Shown in pieces: positions 6,476 through 12,658 of a stretch of 12,658 nucleotides of DNA. Under the pieces are notes generated by a model. It did no database searches, was not told the DNA's origin, and saw only the letters and a list, made by a program, of their open reading frames with translations. The number at the start of each line of letters is the position of its first letter. The stretch's first letter is position 1. The translations under genes and the position numbers were made by a program. Source of the DNA: JAJBWD01 sp041821285 (GTDB lineage Bacteria; Bacillota; Clostridia; Clostridiales; Clostridiaceae); assembly GCA_041821285.1 (NCBI GenBank), contig JBGUER010000089.1, positions 1-12,658 of the forward strand, in the 5' to 3' direction.

Positions 6476-7627
6476 ATGAAAGAAAATAGGAAGAATTTTT
6501 ATATGTTAGAGAACAAAAAACTTAACACAAGGGGATATGACTGGTGGTGGCATTCTTTTACAGGGTATCATAAAGAAACAGGAGAAGAAAAACAATTTTT
6601 CATTGAATATTTTGTTATTAATCCTAATTTGGGTGGAGAGTATCCTATTTTAGGACAACTTAAAGATAATAAAGAAAAAGATATAAAACCATCATATGTA
6701 ATGATAAAGGCTGGTGCTTGGGGAAAAAATAAAAAACAAATTCATGATTTTTATGGAATAGAATCACTTAAATATAAAAAAGAAAAACTTGAATTAAAAA
6801 TAGAAGAAAATATTCTTACAGAAAGTAAAATAAAAGGTAGTGTTTCAAAGACAAAACAAGAAATAAAAAATCATCCTGAGTTTATGAGTGATGCAGGGTC
6901 AATGAAATGGGATTTAAAAATAGATAAAAAACTTCAGTTTGATGTAGGCTTTGGGTCATCTAGTTTTTTTAGGAAAATAAATGCTTTTGACATGTATTGG
7001 CATGCACAAGGAATGAAATCAGAATTTGAAGGTAAAGTAGAATTAGATGGGGAAATATATGATATTATTCCATCTAAAAGCTATGGATATCAAGATAAAA
7101 ATTGGGGCTGTGACTATACAAGTCCTTGGATATGGTTAAATTGTAATAATATAAAATATAAAGATAGTGAAGAATCATTAGACAGTACAAGCCTTGACAT
7201 TGGGGGAGGTTGTCCTGTTGTAATGGGTAAAGAATTAAATGGAAAAATATTAACTAAATTTTTTTATCAAGGTAAATCATATGAATATAATTTTTCTAAA
7301 TTTTGGACTGGATCTAAACAAAAATATAAATTTTATGAACATGAAGATAATGTTCAGTGGGTAGTAACATCAACAAACAGAAAATCAAAATTAGAAGTTG
7401 ATTTTACTTGTAATAAAGAGGATATGCTTTTAGTAAATTATGAAAACCCAGATGGAGAGAAAAAACATAATTATTTATTAAATGGTGGAACGGCTAAAGG
7501 AACTATAAAATTATATGAAAAACAAGCTGGAAAATTTAAACTTACAGCAGAATTTGAGGGTGAAAATGGTGGCTGCGAATATGGTGAATATGATAGGGAC
7601 GGTTCAATAAAAATAAAAAATAATTAA
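6476..7627 (+). CDS. Tocopherol cyclase-like protein
   Basis: The 383-residue protein resembles the tocopherol cyclase (PF14249)/AttH lipocalin-like group. It opens with RGYDWWWHSFTGYHKETGEE and FFIEYFVINPN, and has the diagnostic central motif around residues 200-224: SYGYQDKNWGCDY then SPWIWLNCNN, matching the family 'Y.EKNWG ... W.W...N' pattern. The rest is beta-rich with many Trp, Tyr and Lys, as expected for a double lipocalin-like barrel. There is no signal peptide, so it should be cytosolic. Plant and cyanobacterial members close the chromanol ring of vitamin E; clostridia are not known to make tocopherol, so the ligand here is unknown. ATG at 6476 is preceded by AAGGTGG (6462-6468). 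It appears monocistronic and ends at a strong terminator. Its last codons contain a copy of the GGGACGGTTCA repeat. Confidence 0.75.
   Translation: MKENRKNFYMLENKKLNTRGYDWWWHSFTGYHKETGEEKQFFIEYFVINPNLGGEYPILGQLKDNKEKDIKPSYVMIKAGAWGKNKKQIHDFYGIESLKYKKEKLELKIEENILTESKIKGSVSKTKQEIKNHPEFMSDAGSMKWDLKIDKKLQFDVGFGSSSFFRKINAFDMYWHAQGMKSEFEGKVELDGEIYDIIPSKSYGYQDKNWGCDYTSPWIWLNCNNIKYKDSEESLDSTSLDIGGGCPVVMGKELNGKILTKFFYQGKSYEYNFSKFWTGSKQKYKFYEHEDNVQWVVTSTNRKSKLEVDFTCNKEDMLLVNYENPDGEKKHNYLLNGGTAKGTIKLYEKQAGKFKLTAEFEGENGGCEYGEYDRDGSIKIKNN
7595..7611 (+). repeat. Copy B of the GC-rich repeat, inside coding sequence
   Basis: AGGGACGGTTCAATAAA matches copies A and C at 15 of 17 positions, including the 11-base core GGGACGGTTCA. 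It encodes part of the C-terminal RDGSIKI of the tocopherol-cyclase-like protein. Confidence 0.45.
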
Positions 7628-7641
7628 GAATTTCAGAATAT

Positions 7642-7680
7642 AAAAATAACAAGTCATAAATTTATGACTTGTTATTTTTT
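7642..7680. terminator. Bidirectional rho-independent terminator
   Basis: A perfect palindrome with 19-base arms (7642-7660 and 7661-7679, centre AAA|TTT) has a T-run on its right and an A-run on its left, so it can stop transcription from both sides. It serves the (+) gene ending at 7627 and the (-) small gene ending at 7689. Confidence 0.9.
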
Positions 7681-7688
7681 ATAATGTT

Positions 7689-7853
7689 TTATCTATTATG
7701 AGACAGTTTAGACCTTTTAGTAAATTTATTATTATTTGCATCTATTTTTTCACCATTTGCTATTCCAATATCTCCTCCATCTTTAGGAAACATTTTTCTT
7801 TTTTCTGAATTTGATAAGTCATTATTTTTTTTTCTATTTTTATTATTATCCAT
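7689..7853 (-). CDS. Small Asn/Lys-rich hypothetical protein (54 aa)
   Basis: On the reverse strand ATG at 7853 opens a 54-codon frame ending TAA at 7689. It is preceded by AAAAGGAGT (7861-7869) at ideal spacing and followed by the shared terminator at 7642-7680. The protein starts MDNNKNRKKNNDLSNSEKRK, has a short central FPKDGGDIGIANGEKIDANN segment, and ends in a basic KRSKLSHNR tail. It has no hydrophobic segment or cysteine and is probably disordered and soluble; a nucleic-acid or spore-core role is only a guess. I do not recognise the family. A promoter with 17-base spacing lies just upstream. Confidence 0.7.
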   Translation of the reverse strand: MDNNKNRKKNNDLSNSEKRKMFPKDGGDIGIANGEKIDANNNKFTKRSKLSHNR

Positions 7854-7875
7854 AGAATACACTCCTTTTTAATTT

Positions 7876-7904
7876 AATATAATGGATATATAAAGTTATT
7901 TTAA
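7876..7904 (-). promoter_or_regulatory. Possible promoter of the 54-aa gene
   Basis: On the reverse strand TTAAAA (7904-7899) is followed after 17 bases by TATATT (7881-7876), just upstream of the AGGAGT ribosome binding site. AT-richness makes chance matches likely. Confidence 0.35.
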
Positions 7905-7934
7905 CCTCTATTTTATTAATATATTCTAAAGGTA

Positions 7935-7943
7935 TGATATAAT
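7935..7943 (+). promoter_or_regulatory. Extended -10 promoter of the CPBP protease gene
   Basis: TGATATAAT at 7935-7943 is a perfect extended -10 (TGnTATAAT), about 40 bases before the start codon. No good -35 is seen, which extended -10 promoters tolerate. Confidence 0.6.
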
Positions 7944-7981
7944 AAAAAAATATATATTAAAAATTGAAGGTGGCGATTTGT

Positions 7982-8725
7982 ATGGTAAATTTTAAAAGTG
8001 TTATTGGTGTTGATTTTTATGAAAAGACAAAAGAATTTGAAAAAAAGGACGGAATTATTTCTATAGTATATTATTTTTATTATTCATTGCTTATATTTTT
8101 ATTTGGATTGATAATGTTTAAAACAAGCTTATATGGGGATTTAAGTGGAAATATTGCAAATAAGCAATTATATAAATTCCTGTTTTATTTTCCTATATCC
8201 ATTTTAGCTTTAGCACCAATATTTTTCACAATAAAAATTAAAAATCAGAAATTTGAAAGTTTAGGAATGAAAGCTAGAAAAAATTTAAAGTCTATTATTT
8301 TAGGAATAATATTTTCATTGCCATTTGTGTTACCTTCAATAATAATAAATATAACTCAAGGAGCAAGAGTATTAAATTTGGCAGATTGTTTTTGGCTATT
8401 TTTATACTTTTTTGTGCATATAGCTTTTGTAGAAGAAATAGCTTTTAGAGGATTTATACAAACTAGGATACAAGGATTAATAAAGAATAAATGGGCTAGT
8501 ATATTAGTTGTAGGAATAATGTTTGCACTAATGCACATACCTTTTCAAATGATATTGGCTAATATGTCATTTATAGATTTTATTATATATGATTGGGCTC
8601 ATTTATTAGTTACTTTTTTAATCCATATATATTTAGTTTATTTATATACAAGAGATAATAATATATTGTCAACAACCGTAACCCATACTTTAATTGATTT
8701 TATACCTTCAATGTTTTTAGTTTAA
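7982..8725 (+). CDS. CPBP (CAAX/Abi-type) intramembrane glutamic endopeptidase
   Basis: The protein has about six to eight membrane helices and the three catalytic motifs of the family: EEIAFRG (Glu151, Glu152, Arg156), FALMHIPF with His185, and THTLID with His235 and Asp239 (Asn is the commoner last residue). The family includes Rce1-like prenyl-protein proteases and, in Firmicutes, proteins for bacteriocin self-immunity or membrane protein processing; no bacteriocin gene is visible here, so the substrate is unknown. I chose ATG at 7982 (247 aa) because GAAGGTGG (7967-7974) sits correctly before it. An upstream TTG at 7964 would place the ribosome binding site inside the coding region. It is probably a single-gene unit. 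Confidence 0.85.
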   Translation: MVNFKSVIGVDFYEKTKEFEKKDGIISIVYYFYYSLLIFLFGLIMFKTSLYGDLSGNIANKQLYKFLFYFPISILALAPIFFTIKIKNQKFESLGMKARKNLKSIILGIIFSLPFVLPSIIINITQGARVLNLADCFWLFLYFFVHIAFVEEIAFRGFIQTRIQGLIKNKWASILVVGIMFALMHIPFQMILANMSFIDFIIYDWAHLLVTFLIHIYLVYLYTRDNNILSTTVTHTLIDFIPSMFLV

Positions 8726-8754
8726 AGATAAATAATTCTAATGATGATTTTCTT

Positions 8755-8813
8755 GAAAAAAGGAGGAATAACAAAAATACAATTAATAGATGCATTAATG
8801 TCTATTCCTCTTA
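8755..8813 (+). other. Orphan ribosome binding site in a predicted hairpin
   Basis: The strong AGGAGG at 8761-8766 has no ATG, GTG or TTG at usable distance; the frame behind it begins at best with ATA (8777) and its first ATG is at 8798. AGGAGGAATA (8761-8770) can pair with TATTCCTCTT (8803-8812) over 10 bp, including one G-U pair, burying the site. This may be the remnant of a small gene whose start codon decayed, or a structured leader or small RNA. The frame from ATG 8798 ends at 8920, mostly antisense to the exonuclease gene. Confidence 0.35.
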
Positions 8814-8840
8814 GTGAAGAAAAAAGCTATGGACTTACAG

Positions 8841-8870
8841 TGATATTATTTATTGCTTTTAATAATATCA
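8841..8870. repeat. Inverted repeat at the 3' end of the exonuclease gene
   Basis: TGATATTATT (8841-8850) and AATAATATCA (8861-8870) are exact reverse complements around a 10-base loop, and span the exonuclease stop codon. No T-run follows on the reverse strand, so a classical terminator is not supported; it may stabilise the mRNA end. Confidence 0.4.
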
Positions 8871-9463
8871 GAAAAATATCCTTTAGGTATATAACCTTTT
8901 TTTATGCCTTCTGTAACTAATAAATAAGTGGCTGTAGTATCGAATCTAGCATCATGGAAATCACCATTTTCCTCAAATAAGTCTTTACTTTTGTTTTCTA
9001 TTTGGGATTTGCTAATATTTAGAAAATCAACAGCTTCTTGAAGTTTAGGAGATTTTATTTGATTTTTGCTATTTTTCATATTGCAGATATTTTTGTAATA
9101 ATTCATTGTGCAAAATGTATGTTTAGGAGTAAATACTTCTCCACATCCTTCTAATTCATAAGTTAAGAATTTTATATCAAAATTTACATTATGACCAATA
9201 AGCATGTCTGCTGTTTGAAAATCGATTAAAAAGTCTTCTAATAGGTCTTCGAAATACATTCCACCACTTAATTCATATAGAGTTTCAACACTAAAACCAT
9301 GAATTTTTTCTGCACTTTCTTCAATAAAATCAACAGTAAAGAATATATTTTTGCCTGTAGTGGTTGATGGTTTTACATTTGTATCAACGACGATATAACT
9401 AAGTTGACATATGCTACCTGGTCTTAAACCAGTGGTTTCCGTATCAAAAAATAATAGTTTCAA
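8846..9463 (-). CDS. DEDDh-type 3'-5' exonuclease (DnaQ-like)
   Basis: The 205-residue protein is a stand-alone DnaQ-superfamily exonuclease with all catalytic motifs: Exo I FFDTETTGL (Asp7, Glu9), Exo II IGHNVNFDIKFL (Asp96), and Exo III HDARFDTTATYLL (His170, Asp175), making it DEDDh. It should remove 3' nucleotides from DNA or RNA with two metal ions. It lacks polymerase, BRCT or helicase domains, so a role in repair or RNA trimming is inferred. Start: TTG at 9463, preceded by AAGGGGGA (about 9470-9477); no ATG fits better. It is divergent from the HAD gene and probably transcribed alone from the promoter at 9493-9521. Confidence 0.9.
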   Translation of the reverse strand: MKLLFFDTETTGLRPGSICQLSYIVVDTNVKPSTTTGKNIFFTVDFIEESAEKIHGFSVETLYELSGGMYFEDLLEDFLIDFQTADMLIGHNVNFDIKFLTYELEGCGEVFTPKHTFCTMNYYKNICNMKNSKNQIKSPKLQEAVDFLNISKSQIENKSKDLFEENGDFHDARFDTTATYLLVTEGIKKGYIPKGYFSDIIKSNK

Positions 9464-9492
9464 TTTTAATTCCCCCTTAGGTTACTATTGTT

Positions 9493-9521
9493 ATTATATA
9501 TCATGGGGACGGTTCAGTAAA
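9493..9521 (-). promoter_or_regulatory. Promoter of the exonuclease gene
   Basis: On the reverse strand TTTACT (9521-9516) is followed after 17 bases by a perfect TATAAT (9498-9493). The -35 lies within repeat copy C. Confidence 0.5.
9503..9521 (+). repeat. Copy C of the GC-rich interspersed repeat
   Basis: Identical over 19 bases to copy A at 3558-3576, same orientation, again between divergent genes. Unlike copy A it is not followed by the GC-rich palindrome. Confidence 0.6.
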
Positions 9522-9561
9522 ACTAAAATTAAAAAATTTAAAATGCAAAGGATGGGATTTT

Positions 9562-10206
9562 GTGAAATATAAATATATTTTATTTGATTTAGATGGAACT
9601 TTGACAGATAGTAAAGAAGGAATAATAAACGCTATAGAATATTCACTAAATAAATTTCAAATAAAAGTTGAAAATATAGATTCTTTATCAAGATTTATTG
9701 GACCACCTTTAGTATATTCTTTTATGGAATATTACGGATTTGATGAAAAAAAAGCAAATCTTGCAGTTAAGTTTTTTAGAGATTATTATAAAGAAAAAGG
9801 ACTATATGAAAATAAAGTTTATTCTGGTGTAAAAGACGTATTAGAAAATTTAAAATCTCAGGGATTTAATTTATTTGTTGCTACTTCTAAACCTACTGTT
9901 TATGCTGAAAAAATTCTAAAAAAATTTGAAATGGACAAGTATTTTGAGGAAGTGGTAGGAAGTTTATTAGATGGGTCAAGAGATGAAAAGTCAAAAGTTA
10001 TAAACTACTTGATAAAAAAACATAAATTAGACCCCAAAAAAATACTAATGATAGGTGACCGAGAACATGATGTGTTAGGTGCAGGGGAAAATAATATTGA
10101 TTGTGTTGGTGTAACTTACGGATATGGTTCATATGAAGAGTTAAAAAAAGTTGGTGCTACATATATTGTTAGTAATGTGAGGGACATATTAGAAATTGTA
10201 AAATAA
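9562..10206 (+). CDS. HAD-family phosphatase (phosphoglycolate phosphatase-like)
   Basis: The 214-residue protein is a subfamily I HAD hydrolase: motif I FDLDGTLTDS (nucleophile Asp9, acid/base Asp11), a helical cap at about residues 16-85, motif II VATSKP (Ser109), the motif III lysine near 143-145 (DEKSK), and motif IV GDREHD (Asp166, Asp170). It should dephosphorylate a small phosphorylated metabolite through an aspartyl-phosphate intermediate with Mg2+. It resembles the Gph/PpaX group, but the substrate cannot be decided from sequence. Start: GTG at 9562, with AAAGGATGGG (9547-9556) upstream; the next codons KYKYILFDLDG fit the usual N-terminus. It is transcribed alone and ends at a terminator. 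Confidence 0.88.
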   Translation: MKYKYILFDLDGTLTDSKEGIINAIEYSLNKFQIKVENIDSLSRFIGPPLVYSFMEYYGFDEKKANLAVKFFRDYYKEKGLYENKVYSGVKDVLENLKSQGFNLFVATSKPTVYAEKILKKFEMDKYFEEVVGSLLDGSRDEKSKVINYLIKKHKLDPKKILMIGDREHDVLGAGENNIDCVGVTYGYGSYEELKKVGATYIVSNVRDILEIVK

Positions 10207-10222
10207 AATTAAGATAATTGGG

Positions 10223-10260
10223 AAAATGGATGCATAAAAATTTAATGCATTTATTTTTTT
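10223..10260 (+). terminator. Rho-independent terminator after the HAD gene
   Basis: A 13-bp stem (10223-10235 with 10245-10257, two G-U pairs) around a 9-base AT loop ends in TTTTTTT. It isolates the HAD gene from the following unit. Confidence 0.8.
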
Positions 10261-10308
10261 ACAAAATAATTAAATGTAAACTCAAAGGAACAAGATAATA
10301 ATATAAAA

Positions 10309-10563
10309 ATGATAATATACAATTTAATATTACCTCATGGAATGATAGGTCAGTATTTAAGGGGTGAAGTACCTTTATCAGAAAATAGAGTTCTTTACAA
10401 GCTAATAGAGGATAAAAAAATAAATAAGAAAGAACTTTCAGAAATCATATATGTTTTAAATTATTGTATTATAGCATCTGTAAATAAACAAATATGGAAG
10501 GAAATAAAGGAACAGGTTCAAGATATGATAACCCTGATTTTGGATGGTAATTTTGAAAATTAG
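10309..10563 (+). pseudogene. N-terminal part of an amber-interrupted methyltransferase
   Basis: This 84-codon frame (start MIIYNLILPHGMIGQYL) ends at TAG 10561-10563. The same frame continues without another stop through 10564-10644 into the methyltransferase frame and on to 12000. The 27 codons after the TAG (YDIKERIKRLRSVSIKNGED and on) look like normal coding sequence, so this is best read as the first part of one protein of about 563 residues. The piece is helical with many charged residues and I recognise no domain. Ribosome binding is poor: AAAGGAA (10284-10290) is about 18 bases from ATG. Alternatives are a real separate small protein, translational readthrough, or a sequencing error; a CAG-to-TAG change would restore ..GNFENQYDIKER. 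Confidence 0.6.
10561..10563 (+). other. Single in-frame TAG splitting the methyltransferase frame
   Basis: TAG is the only stop in the frame from 10309 to the TAA at 11998-12000. Both sides share the same phase, so this is a nonsense codon and not a frameshift. Confidence 0.85.
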
Positions 10564-10644
10564 TATGATATAAAGGAAAGAATAAAAAGGTTAAGGTCAG
10601 TATCCATTAAAAATGGAGAAGATTTTGATGGGGAATATAAAAGG

Positions 10645-12000
10645 GTGGTTGTGGATAACAACATAGAAGAAATAATAATCAATCTATTTGAATTGGCTGA
10701 TTTTTGGTATGTTGAAGCTGCGCTATATGATTTTTCCTTTGAGGAATTTATAAAAATATTTTTAATAATATCAAAGCAAATTAAAATAAATAATATTAAG
10801 CATATAAGTTTTGAAAATTTCATGAAGGAAATTTATTATCAGTATGAAGAGAATAAATGTGTAAATATTTATAAAAAAAGAATAATAGAAAAATATCTTA
10901 TGGAAATTGAAATTCAGGATATTTTAGATGGAAATTATAAAGAAAATATTCATGTATCTCATGAAGTAGTATATAACAAAGATTTAGATGACACTGTATT
11001 TTTTAATTTTAGATTTTCAGATGCATCTAGAAAGCTTATTGAATTTTGCACAGAAGCTGAAAAAACAGATTTGCTTTATGAAAAGGCTATTATTCTTTTA
11101 TTTGATTTATTCGGTTTTAGAAAAGATAAATATGATCGATTTTATGAGGAAAAATCTTATCTTAAAACAATGAATCAATCTATAGATTATAAAAAAATCA
11201 TTTTAGATTATATAAATGGAAATAGTATAATAGATATTGGGCCTTGGGGCGGAGCTCTTATGGATATTATAGAAGAAAGGTATCCCCACAAGAAAGTTTG
11301 TGGAGTTGATATATCTAATAATGTTTTAGATAATTTAAAAAAGAAAAAATATATTGAGAAAAAGAAATGGAATGTACTATACGGAGATGCGTTAAATCTT
11401 GGTGAATATATAGAAAAGGAAAGTGTAGATACTATAATATTTTGCTCTGTTTTGCATGAATTATTTTCTTATATTGAATTAAATGGTGAAAAATTCAATT
11501 TCGAAACTTTAGCAAAAGCTTTAAAAAGCGCATTTTCAATTCTATCAGTTGGTGGAAGAATTATTATTCGAGATGGTATTATGACTGAACCTGTGGATCA
11601 GAAGAGGATAATAAAATTTTTATCACAAGAAGGTATGGATTTTCTAAAAAGATACGCTGAAGATTTCAAAGGAAGAGATATTGAATATGAATTAATCGGG
11701 CAAAATGAAGTAGTTATGAGTGTAAATGATGCTATGGAATTTTTATATACTTATACATGGGGAGAAAAATCTTATATTCATGAGATAAATGAACAGTTTG
11801 GATATTTTACTCCTAGTGGGTATAAGGATTTTATTAAATATTTATTTGGAGAAAAAGCAAAATTAATAGAAGTTAAACATTTCTTGCAAGATGGTTATTC
11901 CATAGCATTAGCTAGCAAAATTGAATTATTTGATTTAAATAAAAATGCTATAAAACTTCCAGATAGTACTTGTTTAATTGTAATAGAAAAGCAAATCTAA
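10645..12000 (+). CDS. Class I SAM-dependent methyltransferase (C-terminal part of split frame)
   Basis: Counting from GTG 10645, residues 1-180 are helical and unrecognised, and 181-320 form a Rossmann methyltransferase domain: motif I SIIDIGPWGG (194-203), VCGVDIS with acidic Asp222, GDAL (247-250), motif IV VDTIIFCSVLHEL (261-273), and SVGGRIIIRDG (301-311). A C-terminal region of 140 residues may bind substrate. The acceptor is unknown. GTG 10645 is only the first start codon after the in-frame TAG; GGGGA at 10629-10633 lies about 11 bases ahead, so reinitiation is possible but weak, and the true protein probably begins at 10309. The SAM-binding domain itself is intact. The SPFH gene follows 26 bases later, likely in the same transcript. 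Confidence 0.75.
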   Translation: MVVDNNIEEIIINLFELADFWYVEAALYDFSFEEFIKIFLIISKQIKINNIKHISFENFMKEIYYQYEENKCVNIYKKRIIEKYLMEIEIQDILDGNYKENIHVSHEVVYNKDLDDTVFFNFRFSDASRKLIEFCTEAEKTDLLYEKAIILLFDLFGFRKDKYDRFYEEKSYLKTMNQSIDYKKIILDYINGNSIIDIGPWGGALMDIIEERYPHKKVCGVDISNNVLDNLKKKKYIEKKKWNVLYGDALNLGEYIEKESVDTIIFCSVLHELFSYIELNGEKFNFETLAKALKSAFSILSVGGRIIIRDGIMTEPVDQKRIIKFLSQEGMDFLKRYAEDFKGRDIEYELIGQNEVVMSVNDAMEFLYTYTWGEKSYIHEINEQFGYFTPSGYKDFIKYLFGEKAKLIEVKHFLQDGYSIALASKIELFDLNKNAIKLPDSTCLIVIEKQI

Positions 12001-12026
12001 TATTAAAAAAATAAGGGGGCAATGTT

Positions 12027-12658
12027 ATGTTTGGTTTTAGATTCATAAAATTTCAGCCAAGTGAATACGTACTAAAGTATAGAAATGGTAAAATAGTTAG
12101 AGAAGGAGAAGGATTATCTTTTTATTATTATGTTCAATCTACTTCCATAGAGGTTGTCCCTGTTGGAAGTATAGATGCACCTTTTATTTTTGAAGAGGTT
12201 ACATCTGATTTTCAAACTGTTTCAGTGCAAGGACAAATTACATTTAGAATTGTTAATCAAAAGAAGATAGTTAAACTTTTAAATTATTCTCTTGATATGA
12301 AAGGTAAAGGATATGCATCTGATGATCCTAAAAAGCTCCAACAAAAGGTTGTAAATATTGTAAGAGTTTTAACTAAAAGAACCCTTGAAGAAATGCAGCT
12401 TAAGGATGCTATTAAATCTAGTGAAACTTTAGCTCAAGGTATATTAAATATTATTAGAAAGAATGAAGAAATAAATTTTTTCGGAATTGAAATTTTAGGA
12501 CTTTCTATACTTGCTATTCGTCCTAGTAAAGAAACAGCTAGGGCATTAGAGGCACAAGCTAGAGAAGAAATCTTAAAAATGGCTGATGAGGCAATATATG
12601 AAAGAAGAAATGCTTCAATAGAGCAAGAAAAGCATGTACGAGAAAATGAATTTAACAC
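12027..12658 (+). CDS. SPFH/band 7 domain protein (5' part, runs off the window)
   Basis: The frame from ATG 12027 is open for 210 codons to the end of the window. It begins MFGFRFIKFQPSEYVLKYRNG, has the SPFH beta domain (SIEVVPVGSIDAPFIFEEV, then SVQGQITFRIV), the helical TKRTLEEMQLKDAIKSSETLAQGI segment, GIEILGLSILAIRPSKETARAL, and the start of a long Ala/Glu/Arg-rich coiled coil (EAQAREEILKMADEAIYERR). This is the stomatin/flotillin-like order. There is no N-terminal membrane helix, so membrane attachment, if any, is peripheral. Such proteins build oligomeric scaffolds. ATG 12027 follows AAGGGGGC (12012-12019); ATG 12022 is out of frame and soon stops. It lies close behind the methyltransferase gene, suggesting co-transcription. 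Confidence 0.85.
   Translation, partial: MFGFRFIKFQPSEYVLKYRNGKIVREGEGLSFYYYVQSTSIEVVPVGSIDAPFIFEEVTSDFQTVSVQGQITFRIVNQKKIVKLLNYSLDMKGKGYASDDPKKLQQKVVNIVRVLTKRTLEEMQLKDAIKSSETLAQGILNIIRKNEEINFFGIEILGLSILAIRPSKETARALEAQAREEILKMADEAIYERRNASIEQEKHVRENEFN

Noticed and set aside
8356..8538. Reverse-strand open frame inside the CPBP protease gene
   Set aside because: It is antisense to the catalytic motif region and has no translation signal.
10561..10563. TAG as a pyrrolysine codon
   Set aside because: Pyrrolysine use needs a pyl gene set and is typical of methylamine methyltransferases. None of that is visible here, and the enzyme is a SAM-dependent Rossmann type. A nonsense mutation is simpler.
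10560..10823. Reverse-strand open frame across the TAG junction
   Set aside because: It is opposite the methyltransferase frame, lacks a ribosome binding site, and its hydrophobic start follows from AT-rich antisense sequence.
10533..10944. Possible internal duplication suggested by ILDGNFEN and ILDGNYKEN in the methyltransferase frame
   Set aside because: The similarity stops after a few residues and the flanking segments do not align by eye.
10988..11173. Second forward open frame inside the methyltransferase gene
   Set aside because: It is an out-of-frame shadow; the main frame carries the SAM motifs downstream.
12434..12658. Reverse-strand open frame at the right edge
   Set aside because: It is antisense to the SPFH coding sequence, whose forward frame is open with clear domain features.

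Overview
The window looks like chromosomal DNA from a low-GC Gram-positive anaerobe, most likely Clostridium sensu stricto. The base composition is very AT-rich, Shine-Dalgarno sites are strong (AGGAGG/AGGTG-like), TTG and GTG starts are frequent, and the protein repertoire fits (MmcQ/YjbR, YpmS-like, MepA-like MATE, ECF S component, YhhN, CPBP protease, SPFH). The species call is inference. I see no rRNA, tRNA, CRISPR array, transposase gene, phage gene or replication origin. No stretch over 300 bases lacks a gene once the small reverse-strand gene at 7689-7853 is counted.

Layout. 1-169: the last 55 codons of an unrecognised gene, followed by a rho-independent terminator. 280-1645 (+): a MmcQ/YjbR-family protein and a membrane-anchored YpmS/DUF2140-like protein, probably one transcript. 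1668-3480 (-): a two-gene unit, MarR regulator then MATE exporter, arranged like staphylococcal mepR-mepA. A perfect 17-bp inverted repeat lies over its promoter. 3671-4951 (+): an ECF transporter S component of the PF07155 type, then a YhhN/TMEM86-like membrane protein (lysoplasmalogenase family). The YhhN-like gene overlaps, tail to tail, a second, separately promoted MATE exporter (4904-6277, -). 6476-7627 (+): a tocopherol-cyclase-like protein, ending at a strong symmetrical terminator. 7689-7853 (-): a 54-aa Asn/Lys-rich protein. 7982-8725 (+): a CPBP/CAAX-type intramembrane protease. 8846-9463 (-): a DEDDh 3'-5' exonuclease. 9562-10206 (+): a HAD phosphatase with its own terminator. 10309-12000 (+): one continuous reading frame for a SAM-dependent methyltransferase of about 563 residues, interrupted by a single in-frame TAG at 10561-10563. 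12027-12658 (+): an SPFH/band 7 protein that runs off the end.

Most of these are short, independent housekeeping or accessory transcription units with many divergent and convergent junctions; I do not see one integrated multi-gene machine. The best leads are: the amber-interrupted methyltransferase frame; the marR-mepA operator; a GC-rich repeat (core GGGACGGTTCA) found three times, twice between divergent genes; a GC-rich palindrome upstream of the ECF S gene; a hairpin that hides a strong ribosome binding site with no start codon behind it (8755-8813); and a tocopherol-cyclase-like protein in a lineage not known to make tocopherol.
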